Origin: Nomia melanderi
Taxonomy: Eukaryota; Arthropoda; Insecta; Hymenoptera; Halictidae
Direction: 5' to 3'
Assembly: GCF_051020985.1 (NCBI RefSeq)
Contig: NW_027475130.1
Span: forward strand, 12,170,001-12,234,000
DNA: 64,000 nt
In this document: positions 21,375 to 33,771 of the stretch, piece by piece
Position numbering within the stretch: position 1 is the stretch's first letter
Layout of the letters: each line of letters opens with the position of its first letter
Translations under genes and position numbers: made by a program
The notes under the pieces: generated by a model
The model's database searches: none
What the model was told of the DNA's origin: nothing
What the model saw: only the letters and a program-made list of their open reading frames with translations

Positions 21375-24060
21375 GACGGTGGTTTTCTTGGTCCCTGGTG
21401 TTCCGAGGTCGTTCCCGCTGCACAGATTCATGCGCCAGGGCCTCCTACAGACAATGCACATTGATTTATTGCGCTATCTCTAATAGCACCCGAGATATCA
21501 CCAGATATATATTGGATTTTCCCCTGACCCTGAGTGTCCGGCCCCATGAGACGGTGGTTTTCTCGGCCCCTGGTGGTCCGCGGTCGTTCCCGCTGCACAG
21601 ATTCATGCGCCAGGGCCTCCTGCAGATAATTCACTTTCGTTTATTGCGCTATCTCTAATAGCACCCGAGATATCACCAGATATATATTGGATTTTTCCCT
21701 GACCCTGAGGGTCCGGCCCCATGTGACGGTGGATGTCTCGGCCCCTGATGGTCCGAGATCGTTCCCGCTGCACAGATTCATGCGCCAGGGCCTCCTGCAG
21801 ACAATTCACTTTGGTTTATTGCGCTATCTCTAATAGCACCCGAGATATCACCAGATATATATTGGATTTTCCCCTGACCCTGAGTGTCCGGCCCCATGAG
21901 ACGGTGGTTTTCTCGGCCCCTGGTGGTCCGAGGTCGTTCCCGCTGCACAGATTCATGCGCCAGGGCCTCCTACAGACAATGCACTTTGATTTATTGCGCT
22001 ATCTGTAATAGCACCCGAGATATCAGCAGATATATATTGGATTTTTCACTGACCCTGAGTGTCCGGCCCCATGAGACGGTCGTTTTCTCGGCCCCTGGTG
22101 GTCCGCGGTCGTTCCCGCTGCACAGATTCATGCGCCAGGGCCTCCTGCAGATAATTCACTTTGGTGTATTGCGCTATCTCTAATAGCACCCGAGATATCA
22201 CCAGATATATATTGGATTTTACCCTGACCGTGAGTGTCCGGCCCCATGAGACGATCGTTGTCTCGGCCCCTGGAGGTCCGAGGACGTTCCCGCTGCACAG
22301 ATTCATGCGCCAGGGCCTCCTACAGGTAATGCACTTTGATTTATTGCGCTATCTGTAATAGCAGCCGAGATATCACCAGATCTATATTGGATTTTCCCCT
22401 GACCCTGAGTGTCCGGCCCCATGAGACTGTGGTTTTCTCGGCCCCTGGTGGTCCGAGGACGTTCCCGTTGCACAGATTCATGCGCAAGGGCCTCCTGCAG
22501 ATAATTCACTTTGGTTTATTGCGCTATCTGTAATAGCACCCGAGATATCACCAGATCTATATTGGATTTTCCCCTGACCCTGAGTGTCCGGCCCCATGAG
22601 ACTGTGGTTTTCTCGGCCCCTAGTGGTCCGGGGTCGTTCCCGTTGCACAGATTCATGCGCCAGGGCCTCCTGCAGATAATTCACTTTGGTTTATTGCGCT
22701 ATCTCTAATAGCACCCGAGATATCACCAGATATATATTGGATTTTTCACTGACCCTGAGCGTCCGGCCCCATGAGACTGTGGTTTTCTCGGCCCCTGGTG
22801 GTCCGAGGTCGTTCCCACTGCACAGGTTCATGCGCCAGGGCCTCCTACAGACAATGCACTTTGATTTATTGCTCTATCTGTAATAGCACCCGAGATATCA
22901 CCAGATATATATTGGATTTTCCCCTGACCCTGAGTGTCCGGCCCCATGAGACTGTGGTTTTCTCGGCCCCTGGTGGTCCGAGGTCGTTCCCGCTGCACAG
23001 ATTCATGCGCCAGGGCCTCCTACAGACAATGCACTTTGATTTATTGCGCTATCTGTAATAGCACCCGAGATATCACCAGATATATATTGGATTTTTCACT
23101 GACCCTGAGTGTCCGGCCCCATGAGACGGTCGTTTTCTCGGCCCCTGGTGGTCCGAGGTCGTTCCCGCTGCACAGATTCATGCGCCAGGGCCTCCTGCAG
23201 ATAATTCACTTTGGTTTATTGCGCTATCTATAAAAGCACCCGAGATATCACCAGATATATATTGGATTTTACCCTGACCCTGAGAGTCCGGCCCCATGAG
23301 ACTGTGCTTTTCTCGGCCCCTGGTGGTCCGAGGTCGTTCCCGCTGCACAGATTCATGCGCCAGGGCCTCCTACAGACAATGCACTTTGATTTATTGCGCT
23401 ATCTGTAATAGCACCCGAGATATCACCAGATATATATTGGATTTTTCCTTGACCCTGAGTGTCCGGCCCCATGAGCCGGTGGATGTCTCGGCCCCTGATG
23501 GTCCGAGATCGTTCCCGCCGCACAGATTCATGCGCCAGGGCCTCCTGCAGATAATGCACTTTGATTTATTGCGCTATCTGTAATAGCACCCGAGATATCA
23601 CCACATATATATTGGATTTTTCACTGACCCTGAGTGTCCGGCCCCATGAGACGGTGGTTTTCTCGGTCCCTGGTGTTCCGAGGTCGTTCCCGCTGCACAG
23701 ATTCATGCGCCAGGGCCTCCTACAGACAATGCACATTGATTTATTGCGCTATCTCTAATAGCACCCGAGATATCACCAGATATATATTGGATTTTCCCCT
23801 GACCCTGAGTGTCCGGCCCCATGAGACTGTGGTTTTTTCGGCCCCTGGTGGTCCGAGGTCGTTCCCGCTGCACAGATTCATGCGCCAGGGCCTCCTGCAG
23901 ATAATTCACTTTGGTCTATTGCGCTATCTCTAATAGCACCCGAGATATCAGCAGATATATATTGGATTTTTCACTGACCCTGAGTGACCGGCCCCATGAG
24001 ACGGTAGTTTTCTCGGCCCCTGGTGGTCCGAGGTCGTACCCGCTGCACAGATTCATGCGG
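21375..24060. repeat. Block C, copy 1
   Basis: 21,523-23,096 matches 33,772-35,345, and about 23,520-24,036 matches 35,769-36,285, both at offset 12,249. Differences seen include positions 22,622, 22,631-region neighbours and 22,816. The intervening 423 bp (23,097-23,519) is satellite of a different variant order from the 423 bp at 35,346-35,768. Markers are CCATGTGACGGTGG, GGTCCGCGGTCG, GTGTATTGCGC, CCGTGAGTGTCC and ATAGCAGCCGAG. Confidence 0.92.
22887..23061. repeat. Reference monomer, 3'-haplotype A
   Basis: A 175-bp unit that matches the haplotype B reference except for five linked positions in the last 40 bp: A136, C141, G145, A153 and G169 (CTACAGACAATGCAC, then CTGTAATAG). It lacks the PstI site. 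A and B units are interspersed irregularly across the window, not in a fixed alternation. Subtypes exist, such as CTACAGGTAATGCAC (for example near 9,721, 12,168 and 24,596) and the mixed CTGCAGACAATTCAC (for example near 5,348). Confidence 0.9.
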
Positions 24061-26194
24061 CAGGGCCTCCTACAGACAATGCACTATGATTTATTGCGCT
24101 ATCTGTAATAGCACCCGAGATATCACCAGATATATATTGGATTTTTCCCTGACCCTGAGTGTCCGGCCCCATGAGACGGTGGATGTCTCGGCCCCTGATG
24201 GTCCGAGATCGTTCCCGCTGCACAGATTCATGCGCCAGGGCCTCCTGCAGACAATTCACTTTGGTTTATTGCGCTATCTCTAATAGCACCCGAGATATCA
24301 CCAGATATATATTGGATTTTTCCCCGACCCTGAGTGTCCGGCCCCATGAGACGGTGGTTTTCTCGGCCGCTGGTGGTCCGAGGTCGTTCCCGCTGCACAG
24401 ATTCATGCGCCAGGACCTCCTACAGACAATGCACTTTGATTTATTGCGCTATCTGTTATAGCACCCGAGATATCACCAGATATATATTGGATTTTACCCT
24501 GACCCTGAGTGTCCGGCCCCATGAGACGGTCGTTGTCTCGGCCCCTGGAGGTCCGACGACGTTCCCGCTGCACAGATTCATGCGCCAGGGCCTCCTACAG
24601 GTAATGCACTTTGATTTATTGCGCTATCTGTTATAGCACCCGAGATATCACCAGATATATATTGGATTTTTCCCTGACCCTGAGCGTCCGGCCCCATGAG
24701 ACTGCGGTTTTCTCGGCCCCTGGTGGTCCGAGGTCGTTCCCGCTGCACACATTCATGCGCCAGGGCCTCCTGCAGATAATTCACTATGGTTTATTGCGCT
24801 ATCTCTAATAGCACCCGAGATATCACCAGATATATATTGGATTTAGCCCTGACCCTGAGTGTCCGGCCCCATGAGACTGTGGTTTTCTCGGCCCCTGGTG
24901 GTCCGAGGTTGTTCCCGCTGCCCAGATTCATGCGCGAGGGCCTCCTACAGACAATGCACTTTGATTTATTGCTCTATCTGTAATAGCACCCGAGATATCA
25001 CCAGATATATATTGGATTTTACCCTGACCCTGAGTGTCCGGCCCCATGAGACGGTCGTTGTCTCGGCCCCTGGAGGTCCGACGACGTTCCCGCTGCACAG
25101 ATTCATGCGCCAGGGCCTCCTACAGGTAATGCACTTTGATTTATTGCGCTATCTGTAATAGCACCCGAGATATCACCAGATCTATATTGGATTTTCCCCT
25201 GACCCTGAGTGTCCGGCCCCATGAGACTGTGGTTTTCTCGGCCCCTGGTGGTCCGAGGACGTTCCCGTTGCACAGATTCATGCGCCCGGGCCTCCTGCAG
25301 ATTATTCACTTTGGTTTATTGCGCTATCTGTGATAGCACCCGAGATATCACCAGATCTATATTGGATTTTCCCCTGACCCTGAGTGTCCGGCGCCATGAG
25401 ACTGTGGTTTTCTCGGCCCCTGGTGGTCCGAGGTCGTTCCCGCTGCACAGATTCATGCGCCAGGACCTCCTACAGACAATGCACTTTGATTTATTGCGCT
25501 ATCTGTAATAGCACCCGACATATCACCAGATATATATTGGATTTTTCACTGACCCTGAGCGTCCGGCCCCATGAGACGGTCGTTGTCTCCGCCCCTGGTG
25601 GTCCGAGGTCGTTCCCGCTGCACAGATTCATGCGCCAGGGCCTCCTACAGACAATGCACTTTGATTTATTGTGCTATCTCTAATAGCACCCGAGATATCA
25701 CCAGATATATATTGGATTTTCCCTGACCCTGAGTGTCCGGCCCAATGAGACTGTGGTTTTCTCGGCCCCTGGTGGTCCGAAGTCGCTCCCGCTGTACAGA
25801 TTCATGCGCCAGGGCCTCCTACAGACAATGCACTTTGATTTATTGCGCTATCTGTAATAGCACCCGAGATATCAAGAGATATATACTGGATTTTCCCCTG
25901 ACCCTGAGTGTCCGGCCCAATGAGACTGTGGTTCTCTCGGCCCCTGGTGGTCCGAGGTCGTTCCCGCTGCACAGATTCATGCGCCAGGGCCTCCTACAGA
26001 CAATGCACTTTGATTTATTGCGCTATCTGTAATAGCGCCCGAGATATCACCAGATATATATTGGATTTTTCACTGACCCTGAGTGTCCGGCCCCATGAGA
26101 CGGTCGTTTTCTCGGCCCCTGGTGGTCCGAGGTCGTTCCCGCTGCACAGCTTCAGGCGCCAGGGCCTCCTGCAGATAATTCACTATGGTTTATT
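24061..26194. repeat. Block B, copy 2
   Basis: Second copy of block B, starting within about 25 bp of the end of block C copy 1. It is colinear with 11,111-13,245 but has a different filling at 25,378-25,669 (a CCCGACATATCACC unit and GTCTCCGCCCC). A 1-bp shortening (GATTTTCCCTGACC near 25,719) is shared with copy 1 near 12,769. The SNP AGATTATTCAC near 25,299 is private to this copy. Confidence 0.92.
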
Positions 26195-26600
26195 GCGCTA
26201 TCTCTAATAGCACCCGAGATATCACCAGATATATATTGGATTTAGCCCTGACCCTGAGTGTCCGGCCCCATGAGACTGTGGTTTTCTCGGCCCCTGGTGG
26301 TCCGAGGTTGTTCCCGCTGCCCAGATTCATGCGCGAGGGCCTCCTACAGACAATGCACTTTGATTTATTGCTCTATCTGTAATAGCACCCGAGATATCAC
26401 CAGATATATATTGGATTTTACCCTGACCCTGAGTGTCCGGCCCCATGAGACGGTCGTTGTCTCGGCCCCTGGAGGTCCGACGACGTTCCCGCTGCACAGA
26501 TTCATGCGCCAGGGCCTCCTACAGGTAATGCACTTTGATTTATTGCGCTATCTGTAATAGCACCCGAGATATCACCAGATCTATATTGGATTTTCCCCTG
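26195..26600. repeat. Bridge repeating the 11.85-12.25 kb monomers
   Basis: From about 26,156 to 26,841 the sequence follows 11,807-12,492 (offset 14,349) and, up to about 26,770, also 24,757-25,371 (offset 1,399). It contains the same ATTTAGCCCTGACC, CTGCCCAG and CAGGTAATGCAC units. It links block B copy 2 to block D. Confidence 0.85.
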
Positions 26601-27825
26601 ACCCTGAGTGTCCGGCCCCATGAGACTGTGGTTTTCTCGGCCCCTGGTGGTCCGAGGACGTTCCCGTTGCACAGATTCATGCGCCCGGGCCTCCTGCAGA
26701 TAATTCACTTTGGTTTATTGCGCTATCTGTGATAGCACCCGAGATATCACCAGATCTATATTGGATTTTCCCCTGACTCTGAGTGCCCGGCCCCATGAGA
26801 CTGTGGTTTTCTCGGCCCCTGGTGGTCCGAGGTCGTTCCCGTTGCACAGATTCATGCGCCAGGGCCTCCTGCAGATAATTCACCTTGGTTTATTGCGCTA
26901 TCTCTAATAGCACCCGAGATATCACCAGATATATATTGGATTTTTCACTGACCCTGAGCGTCCGGACCCATGAGACGGTCGTTTTCTCGGCCCCTGGTGG
27001 TCCGAGGTCGTTCCCGCTGCACCGGTTCATGCGCCAGGGTCTCCTACAGACAATGCACTTTGATTTATTGCGCTATCTGTAATAGCACCCGAGATATCAC
27101 CACATATATATTGGATTTTTCACTGACCCTGAGTGTCCGGCCCCATGAGGCGGTCGTTTTCTCGGCCCCTGGTGGTCCGAGGTCGTTCCCGCTGCACAGA
27201 TTCATGCGCCAGGGCCTCCTACAGACAATGCACTTTGATTTATTGCGCTATCTGTAATAGCACCCGAGATATCACCAGATATATATTGGATTTTACCCTG
27301 ACCCTGAGTGTCCGGCCCCATGAGACTGTGGTTTTTTCGGCCCCTGGTGGTCCGAGGTCGTTCCCGCTGCACAGATTCATGCGCCAGGGCCTCCTGCAGA
27401 TAATTCACTTTGGTCTATTGCGCTATCTCTAATAGCACCCGAGATATCATCAGATATATATTGGATTTTTCACTGACCCTGAGTGACCGGCCCCATGAGA
27501 CGGTAGTTTTCTCGGCCCCTGGTGGTCCGAGGTCGTTTCCGCTGCACAGAATCATGCGCCAGGGCCTCCTGCAGATAATTCACTTTGGTTTATTGCGCTA
27601 TCTCTAATAGCACCCGAGTTATCACCAGATATATATTGGATTTTCCCCTGACCCTGAGTGTCCGGCCCCATGAGACTGTGGTTTTCTCGGCCCCTGGTGG
27701 TCCGAGGTCGGTCCCGCTGCACAGATTCATGCGCCAGGGCCTCCTACAGACAATGCACTTTGATTTATTGCGCTATCTGTAATAGCACCCGAGATATCAC
27801 CAGATATATATTGGATTTTACCCTG
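26601..27825. repeat. Block D seven-monomer unit 1 (1,225 bp)
   Basis: Seven monomers repeated directly at 27,826 with offset 1,225. The order of variants is a SmaI-site unit (GCGCCCGGGCC), a BglII unit with GAGTGCCCGG, the ATAATTCACCTTGG unit, CACCGGTTC, CATGAGGCGG, GAGTGACCGG with CAGAATCATGCG, and GGTCGGTCCCGC. It corresponds to about 18,552-19,776 in the first macro-unit. Confidence 0.93.
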
Positions 27826-29045
27826 ACCCTGAGTGTCCGGCCCCATGAGACTGTGGTTTTCTCGGCCCCTGGTGGTCCGAGGACGTTCCCGTTGCACAGA
27901 TTCATGCGCCCGGGCCTCCTGCAGATAATTCACTTTGGTTTATTGCGCTATCTGTGATAGCACCCGAGATATCACCAGATCTATATTGGATTTTCCCCTG
28001 ACTCTGAGTGCCTGGCCCCATGAGACTGTGTTTTTCTCGGCCCCTGGTGGTCCGAGGTCGTTCCCGTTGCACAGATTCATGCGCCAGGGCCTCCTGCAGA
28101 TAATTCACCTTGGTTTATTGCGCTATCTCTAATAGCACCCGAGATATCACCAGATATATATTGGATTTTTCACTGACCCTGAGCGTCCGGACCCATGAGA
28201 CGGTCGTTTTCTCGGCCCCTGGTGGTCCGAGGTCGTTCCCGCTGCACCGGTTCATGCGCCAGGGTCTCCTACAGACAATGCACTTTGATTTATTGCGCTA
28301 TCTGTAATAGCACCCGAGATATCACCACATATATATTGGATTTTTCACTGACCCTGAGTGTCCGGCCCCATGAGGCGGTCGTTTTCTCGGCCCCTGGTGG
28401 TCCGAGGTCGTTCCCGCTGCACAGATTCATGCGCCAGGGCCTCCTACAGACAATGCACTTTGATTTATTGCGCTATCTGTAATAGCACCCGAGATATCAC
28501 CAGATATATATTGGATTTTACCCTGACCCTGAGTGTCCGGCCCCATGAGACTGTGGTTTTTTCGGCCCCTGGTGGTCCGAGGTCGTTCCCGCTGCACAGA
28601 TTCATGCGCCAGGGCCTCCTGCAGATAATTCACTTTGGTCTATTGCGCTATCTCTAATAGCACCCGAGATATCATCAGATATATATTGGATTTTTCACTG
28701 ACCCTGAGTGACCGGCCCCATGAGACGGTAGTTTTCTCGGCCCCTGGTGGTCCGAGGTCGTTTCCGCTGCACAGAATCATGCGCCAGGGCCTCCTGCAGA
28801 TAATTCACTTTGGTTTATTGCGCTATCTCTAATAGCACCCGAGTTATCACCAGATATATATTGGATTTTCCCCTGACCCTGAGTGTCCGGCCCCATGAGA
28901 CTGTGGTTTTCTCGGCCCCTGGTGGTCCGAGGTCGGTCCCGCTGCACAGATTCATGCGCCAGGGCCTCCTACAGACAATGCACTTTGATTTATTGCGCTA
29001 TCTGTAATAGCACCCGAGATATCACCAGATATATATTGGATTTTC
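27826..29045. repeat. Block D seven-monomer unit 2
   Basis: Direct tandem copy of 26,601-27,820 with three differences seen (near 27,985, 28,013 and 28,030; the last turns GTGGTTTTC into GTGTTTTTC). Homology to unit 1 ends at 27,820/29,045. After that point the sequence continues like 19,771 onward in the first macro-unit. Confidence 0.93.
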
Positions 29046-32000
29046 CCCTGACCCTGAGTATCCGGCCCCATGAGACGGTAGTTTTCTCGGCCCCTGGTGA
29101 TCCGAGGTCGTTCCCGCTGCACAGATTCATGCGCCAGGGCCTCCTGCAGATAATTCACTTTGGTTTATTGCGCTATCTCTAATAGCACCCGACATATCAC
29201 CAGATATATATTGGATTTTCCCCTGACCCTGAGTGTCCGGCCCCATGAGACTGTGGTTTTCTCGGCCCCTGGTGGTCCGAGGTCGTTCCCGTTGCACAGA
29301 TTCATGCGCCAGGGCCTCCTGCAGATAATTCTCTTTGGTTTATTGCGCTATCTCCAATAGCACCCGAGATATCACCAGATATATATTGGATTTTTCACTG
29401 ACCCTGAGCGTCCGGCCCCATGAGACGGTCGTTTTCTCGGCCCCTGGTGGTCCGAGGTCGTTCCCGCTGCACAGGTTCATGCGCCAGGGTCTCCTACAGA
29501 CAATGCACTTTGATTTATTGCGCTATCTGTAATAGCACCCGAGATATCACCACATATATATTGGATTTTTCACTGACCCTGAGTGTCCGGCCCCATGAGA
29601 CGGTGGTTTTCTCGGCCCCTGGTGGTCCGAGGTCGTTCCCGTTGCACAGATTCATGCGCCAGGGCCTCCTGCAGATAATTCTCTTTGGTTTATTGCGCTA
29701 TCTCCAATAGCACCCGAGATATCACCAGATATATATTGGATTTTTCACTGACCCTGAGCGTCCGGCCCCATGAGACGGTCGTTTTCTCGGCCCCTGGTGG
29801 TCCGAGGTCGTTCCCGCTGCACAGGTTCATGCGCCAGGGTCTCCTACAGACAATGCACTTTGATTTATTGCGCTATCTGTAATAGCACCCGAGATATCAC
29901 CACATATATATTGGATTTTTCACTGACCCTGAGTGTCCGGCCCCATGAGACGGTGGTTTTCTCGGTCCCTGGTGTTCCGAGGTCGTTCCCGCTGCACAGA
30001 TTCATGCGCCAGGGCCTCCTACAGACAATGCACATTGATTTATTGCGCTATCTCTAATAGCACCCGAGATATCACCAGATATATATTGGATTTTCCCCTG
30101 ACCCTGAGTGTCCGGCCCCATGAGACTGTGGTTTTTTCGGCCCCTGGTGGTCCGAGGTCCTTCCCGCTGCACAGATTCATGCGCCAGGGCCTCCTGCAGA
30201 TAATTCACTTTGGTCTATTGCGCTATCTCTAATAGCACCCGAGATATCAGCAGATATATATTGGATTTTTCACTGACCCTGAGTGACCGGCCCCATGAGA
30301 CGGTAGTTTTCTCGGCCCCTGGTGGTCCGAGGTCGTTCCCGCTGCACAGAATCATGCGCCAGGGCCTCCTGCAGATAATTCACTTTGGTTTATTGCGCTA
30401 TCTCTAATAGCACCCGAGTTATCACCAGATATATATTGGATTTTCCCCTGACCCTGAGTGTCCGGCCCCATGAGACTGTGGTTTTCTCGGCCCCTGGTGG
30501 TCCGAGGTCGTTCCCGCTGCACAGATTCATGCGCCAGGGCCTCCTACAGACAATGCACTTTGATTTATTGCGCTATCTGTAATAGCACCCGAGATATCAC
30601 CAGATATATATTGGATTTTCCCCTGACCCTGAGTATCCGGCCCCATGAGACGGTAGTTTTCTCGGCCCCTGGTGATCCGAGGTCGTTCCCGCTGCACAGG
30701 TTCATGCGCCAGGGTCTCCTACAGACAATGCACTTTGATTAATTGCGCTATCTGTAATAGCACCCGAGATATCACCACATATATATTGGATTTTTCACTG
30801 ACCCTGAGTGTCCGGCCCCATGAGACGGTGGTTTTCTCGGTCCCTGGTGTTCCGAGGTCGTTCCCGCTGCACAGATTCATGCGCCAGGGCCTCCTACAGA
30901 CAATGCACATTGATTTATTGCGCTATCTCTAATAGCACCCGAGATATCACCAGATATATATTGGATTTTCCCCTGACCCTGAGTGTCCGGCCCCATGAGA
31001 CTGTGGTTTTCTCGGCCCCTGGTGGTCCGAGGTCGTTCCCGCTGCACAGATTCATGCGCCAGGGCCTCCTGCAGATAATTCACTTTGGTTTATTGCGCTA
31101 TCTCTAATAGCACCCGACATATCACCAGATATATATTGGATTTTCCCCTGACCCTGAGTGTCCGGCCCCATGAGACTGTGGTTTTCTCGGCCCCTGGTGG
31201 TCCGAGGTCGTTCCCGTTGCACAGATTCATGCGCCAGGGCCTCCTGCAGATAATTCTCTTTGGTTTATTGCGCTATCTCCAATAGCACCCGAAATATCAC
31301 CAGATATATATTGGATTTTTCACTGACCCTGAGCGTCCGGCCCCATGAGACGGTCGTTTTCTCGGCCCCTGGTGGTCCGAGGTCGTTCCCGCTGCACAGG
31401 TTCATGCGCCAGGGTCTCCTACAGACAATGCACTTTGATTTATTGCGCTATCTGTAATAGCACCCGAGATATCACCACATATATATTGGATTTTTCACTG
31501 ACCCTGAGTGTCCGGCCCCATGAGACGGTGGTTTTCTCGGTCCCTGGTGTTCCGAGGTCGTTCCCGCTGCACAGATTCATGCGCCAGGGCCTCCTACAGA
31601 CAATGCACATTGATTTATTGCGCTATCTCTAATAGCACCCGAGATATCACCAGATATATATTGGATTTTCCCCTGACCCTGAGTGTCCGGCCCCATGAGA
31701 CTGTGGTTTTCTCGGCCCCTGGTGATCCGAGGTCGTTCCCGTTGCACAGATTCATGCGCCAGGGCCCCCTGCAGATAATTCACTTTGGTTTATTGCGCTG
31801 TCTCTAATAGCACCCGAGATATCACCAGATATATATTGGATTTTTCACTGACCCTGAGGGTCCGGCCCCATGAGGCGGTCGTTTTCTCGGCCCCTAGTGG
31901 TCCGAGGTCGTTCCCGCTGCACAGATTCATGCGCCAGGGCCTCCTACAGACAATGCACTTTGATTTATTGCGCTATCTGTAATAGCACCCGAGATATCAC

Positions 32001-33771
32001 CAGATATATATTGGATTTTACCCTGACCCTGAGTGTCCGGCCCCATGAGACTGTGGTTTTTTCGGCCCCTGGTGGTCCGAGGTCGTACCCGCTGCACAGA
32101 TTCATGCGGCAGGGCCTCCTACAGACAATGCACTTTGATTTATTGCGCTATCTGTAATAGCACCCGAGATATCAGCAGATATATATTGGATTTTTCACTG
32201 ACCCTGAGTGTCCGGCCCCATGAGACGGTCGTTTTCTCGGTCCCTGGTGGTCCGAGGTCGTTCCCGCTGCACAGATTCATGCGCCAGGGCCTCCTGCAGA
32301 TAATTCACTTTGGTTTATTGCGCTATCTCTAATAGCACCCGAGATATCACCAGATATATATTGGATTTTACCCTGACCCTGAGTGTCCGGCCCCATGAGA
32401 CTGTGCTTTTCTCGGCCCCTGGTGGTCCGAGGTCGTTGCCGCTGCACAGATTCATGCGCCAGGACCTCCTACAGACAATGCACTTTGATTTATTGCGATA
32501 TCTGTAATAGCACCCGACATATCACCAGATATATATTGGATTTTACCCTGACCCTGAGTGTCCGGCCCCATGAGACTGTGGTTTTCTCGACCCCTGGTGG
32601 TCCGAGGACGTCCCCGCTGCACAGATTCATGCGCCAGGGCCTCCTACAGGTAATGCACTTTGATTTATTGTGCTATCTGTAATAGCGCCCGAGATATCAC
32701 CAGATCTATATTGGATTTTCCCCTGACCCTGAGTGTCCGGCCCCATGAGAATGTGGTTTTCTCGGCCCCTGGTGGTCCGAGGTCGTTCCCGTTGCACAGA
32801 TTCATGCGCCAGGGACTCCTGCAGATAATTCACTTTGGTTTATTGCGCTATCTCTAATAGCACCCGAGATATCACCAGATATATATTGGATTTTTCACTG
32901 ACCCTGAGTGTCCGGCCCCATGAGACGGTGGTTTTCTCGGTCCCTGGTGTTCCGAGGTCGTTCCCGCTGCACAGATTCATGCGCCAGGGCCTCCTACAGA
33001 CAATGCACTTTCATTTATTGCGCTATCTCTAATAGCACCCGAGATATCACCAGATATATATTGGATTTTCCCCTGACCCTGAGTGTCCGGTCCCATGAGA
33101 CTGTGGTTTTCTCGGCCCCTGGTGGTCCGAGGTCGTTCCCGTTGCACAGATTCATGCGCCAGGGCCTCCTGCAGATAACTCACTTTGGTTTATTGCGCTA
33201 TCTCTAATAGCAGCCGAGATATCACCAGATATATATTGGATTTTTCCCTGACCCTGAGTGTCCGGCCCCATGAGACGGTGGTTTTCTCGGCCCCTGGTGG
33301 TCCGCGGTCGTTCCCGCTGCACAGATTCATGCGCCAGGGTCTCCTACAGACAATGCACTTTGATTTATTGCGCTATCTGTAATAGCACCCGAGATATCAC
33401 CACATATATATTGGATTTTTCACTGACCCTGAGTGTCCGGCCCCATGAGACGGTGGTTTTCTCGGTCCCTGGTGTTCCGAGGTCGTTCCCGCTGCACAGA
33501 TTCATGCGCCAGGGCCTCCTACAGACAATGCACTTTCATTTATTGCGCTATCTCTAATAGCACCCGAGATATCACCAGATATATATTGGATTTTCCCCTG
33601 AGCCTGAGTGTCCGGCCCCATGAGACTGTGGTTTTCTCGGCCCGTGGTGGTCCGAGGTCGTTCCCGTTGCACAGATTCATGCGCCAGGGCCTCCTGCAGA
33701 TAACTCACTTTGGTTTATTGCGCTATCTCTAATAGCAGCCGAGATATCACCAGATATATATTGGATTTTTC
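29046..33771. repeat. Locally expanded satellite segment with 2-, 3-, 4- and 5-mer repeats
   Basis: About 27 monomers built from a few types shuffled by short duplications. About 29,270-29,620 is repeated at 29,620-29,970 (two monomers). GGTCCCTGGTGTTCCG units recur at 29,964, 30,839 and 31,539 (spacings 875 and 700). About 32,877-33,340 is repeated at 33,402-33,865 (three monomers, 525 bp). Units carrying GTGCTTTTCTCGG and GCGATATCTG near 32.4-32.5 kb recur at 36.8-36.9 kb (offset 4,375). No non-satellite sequence is seen. Confidence 0.85.
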
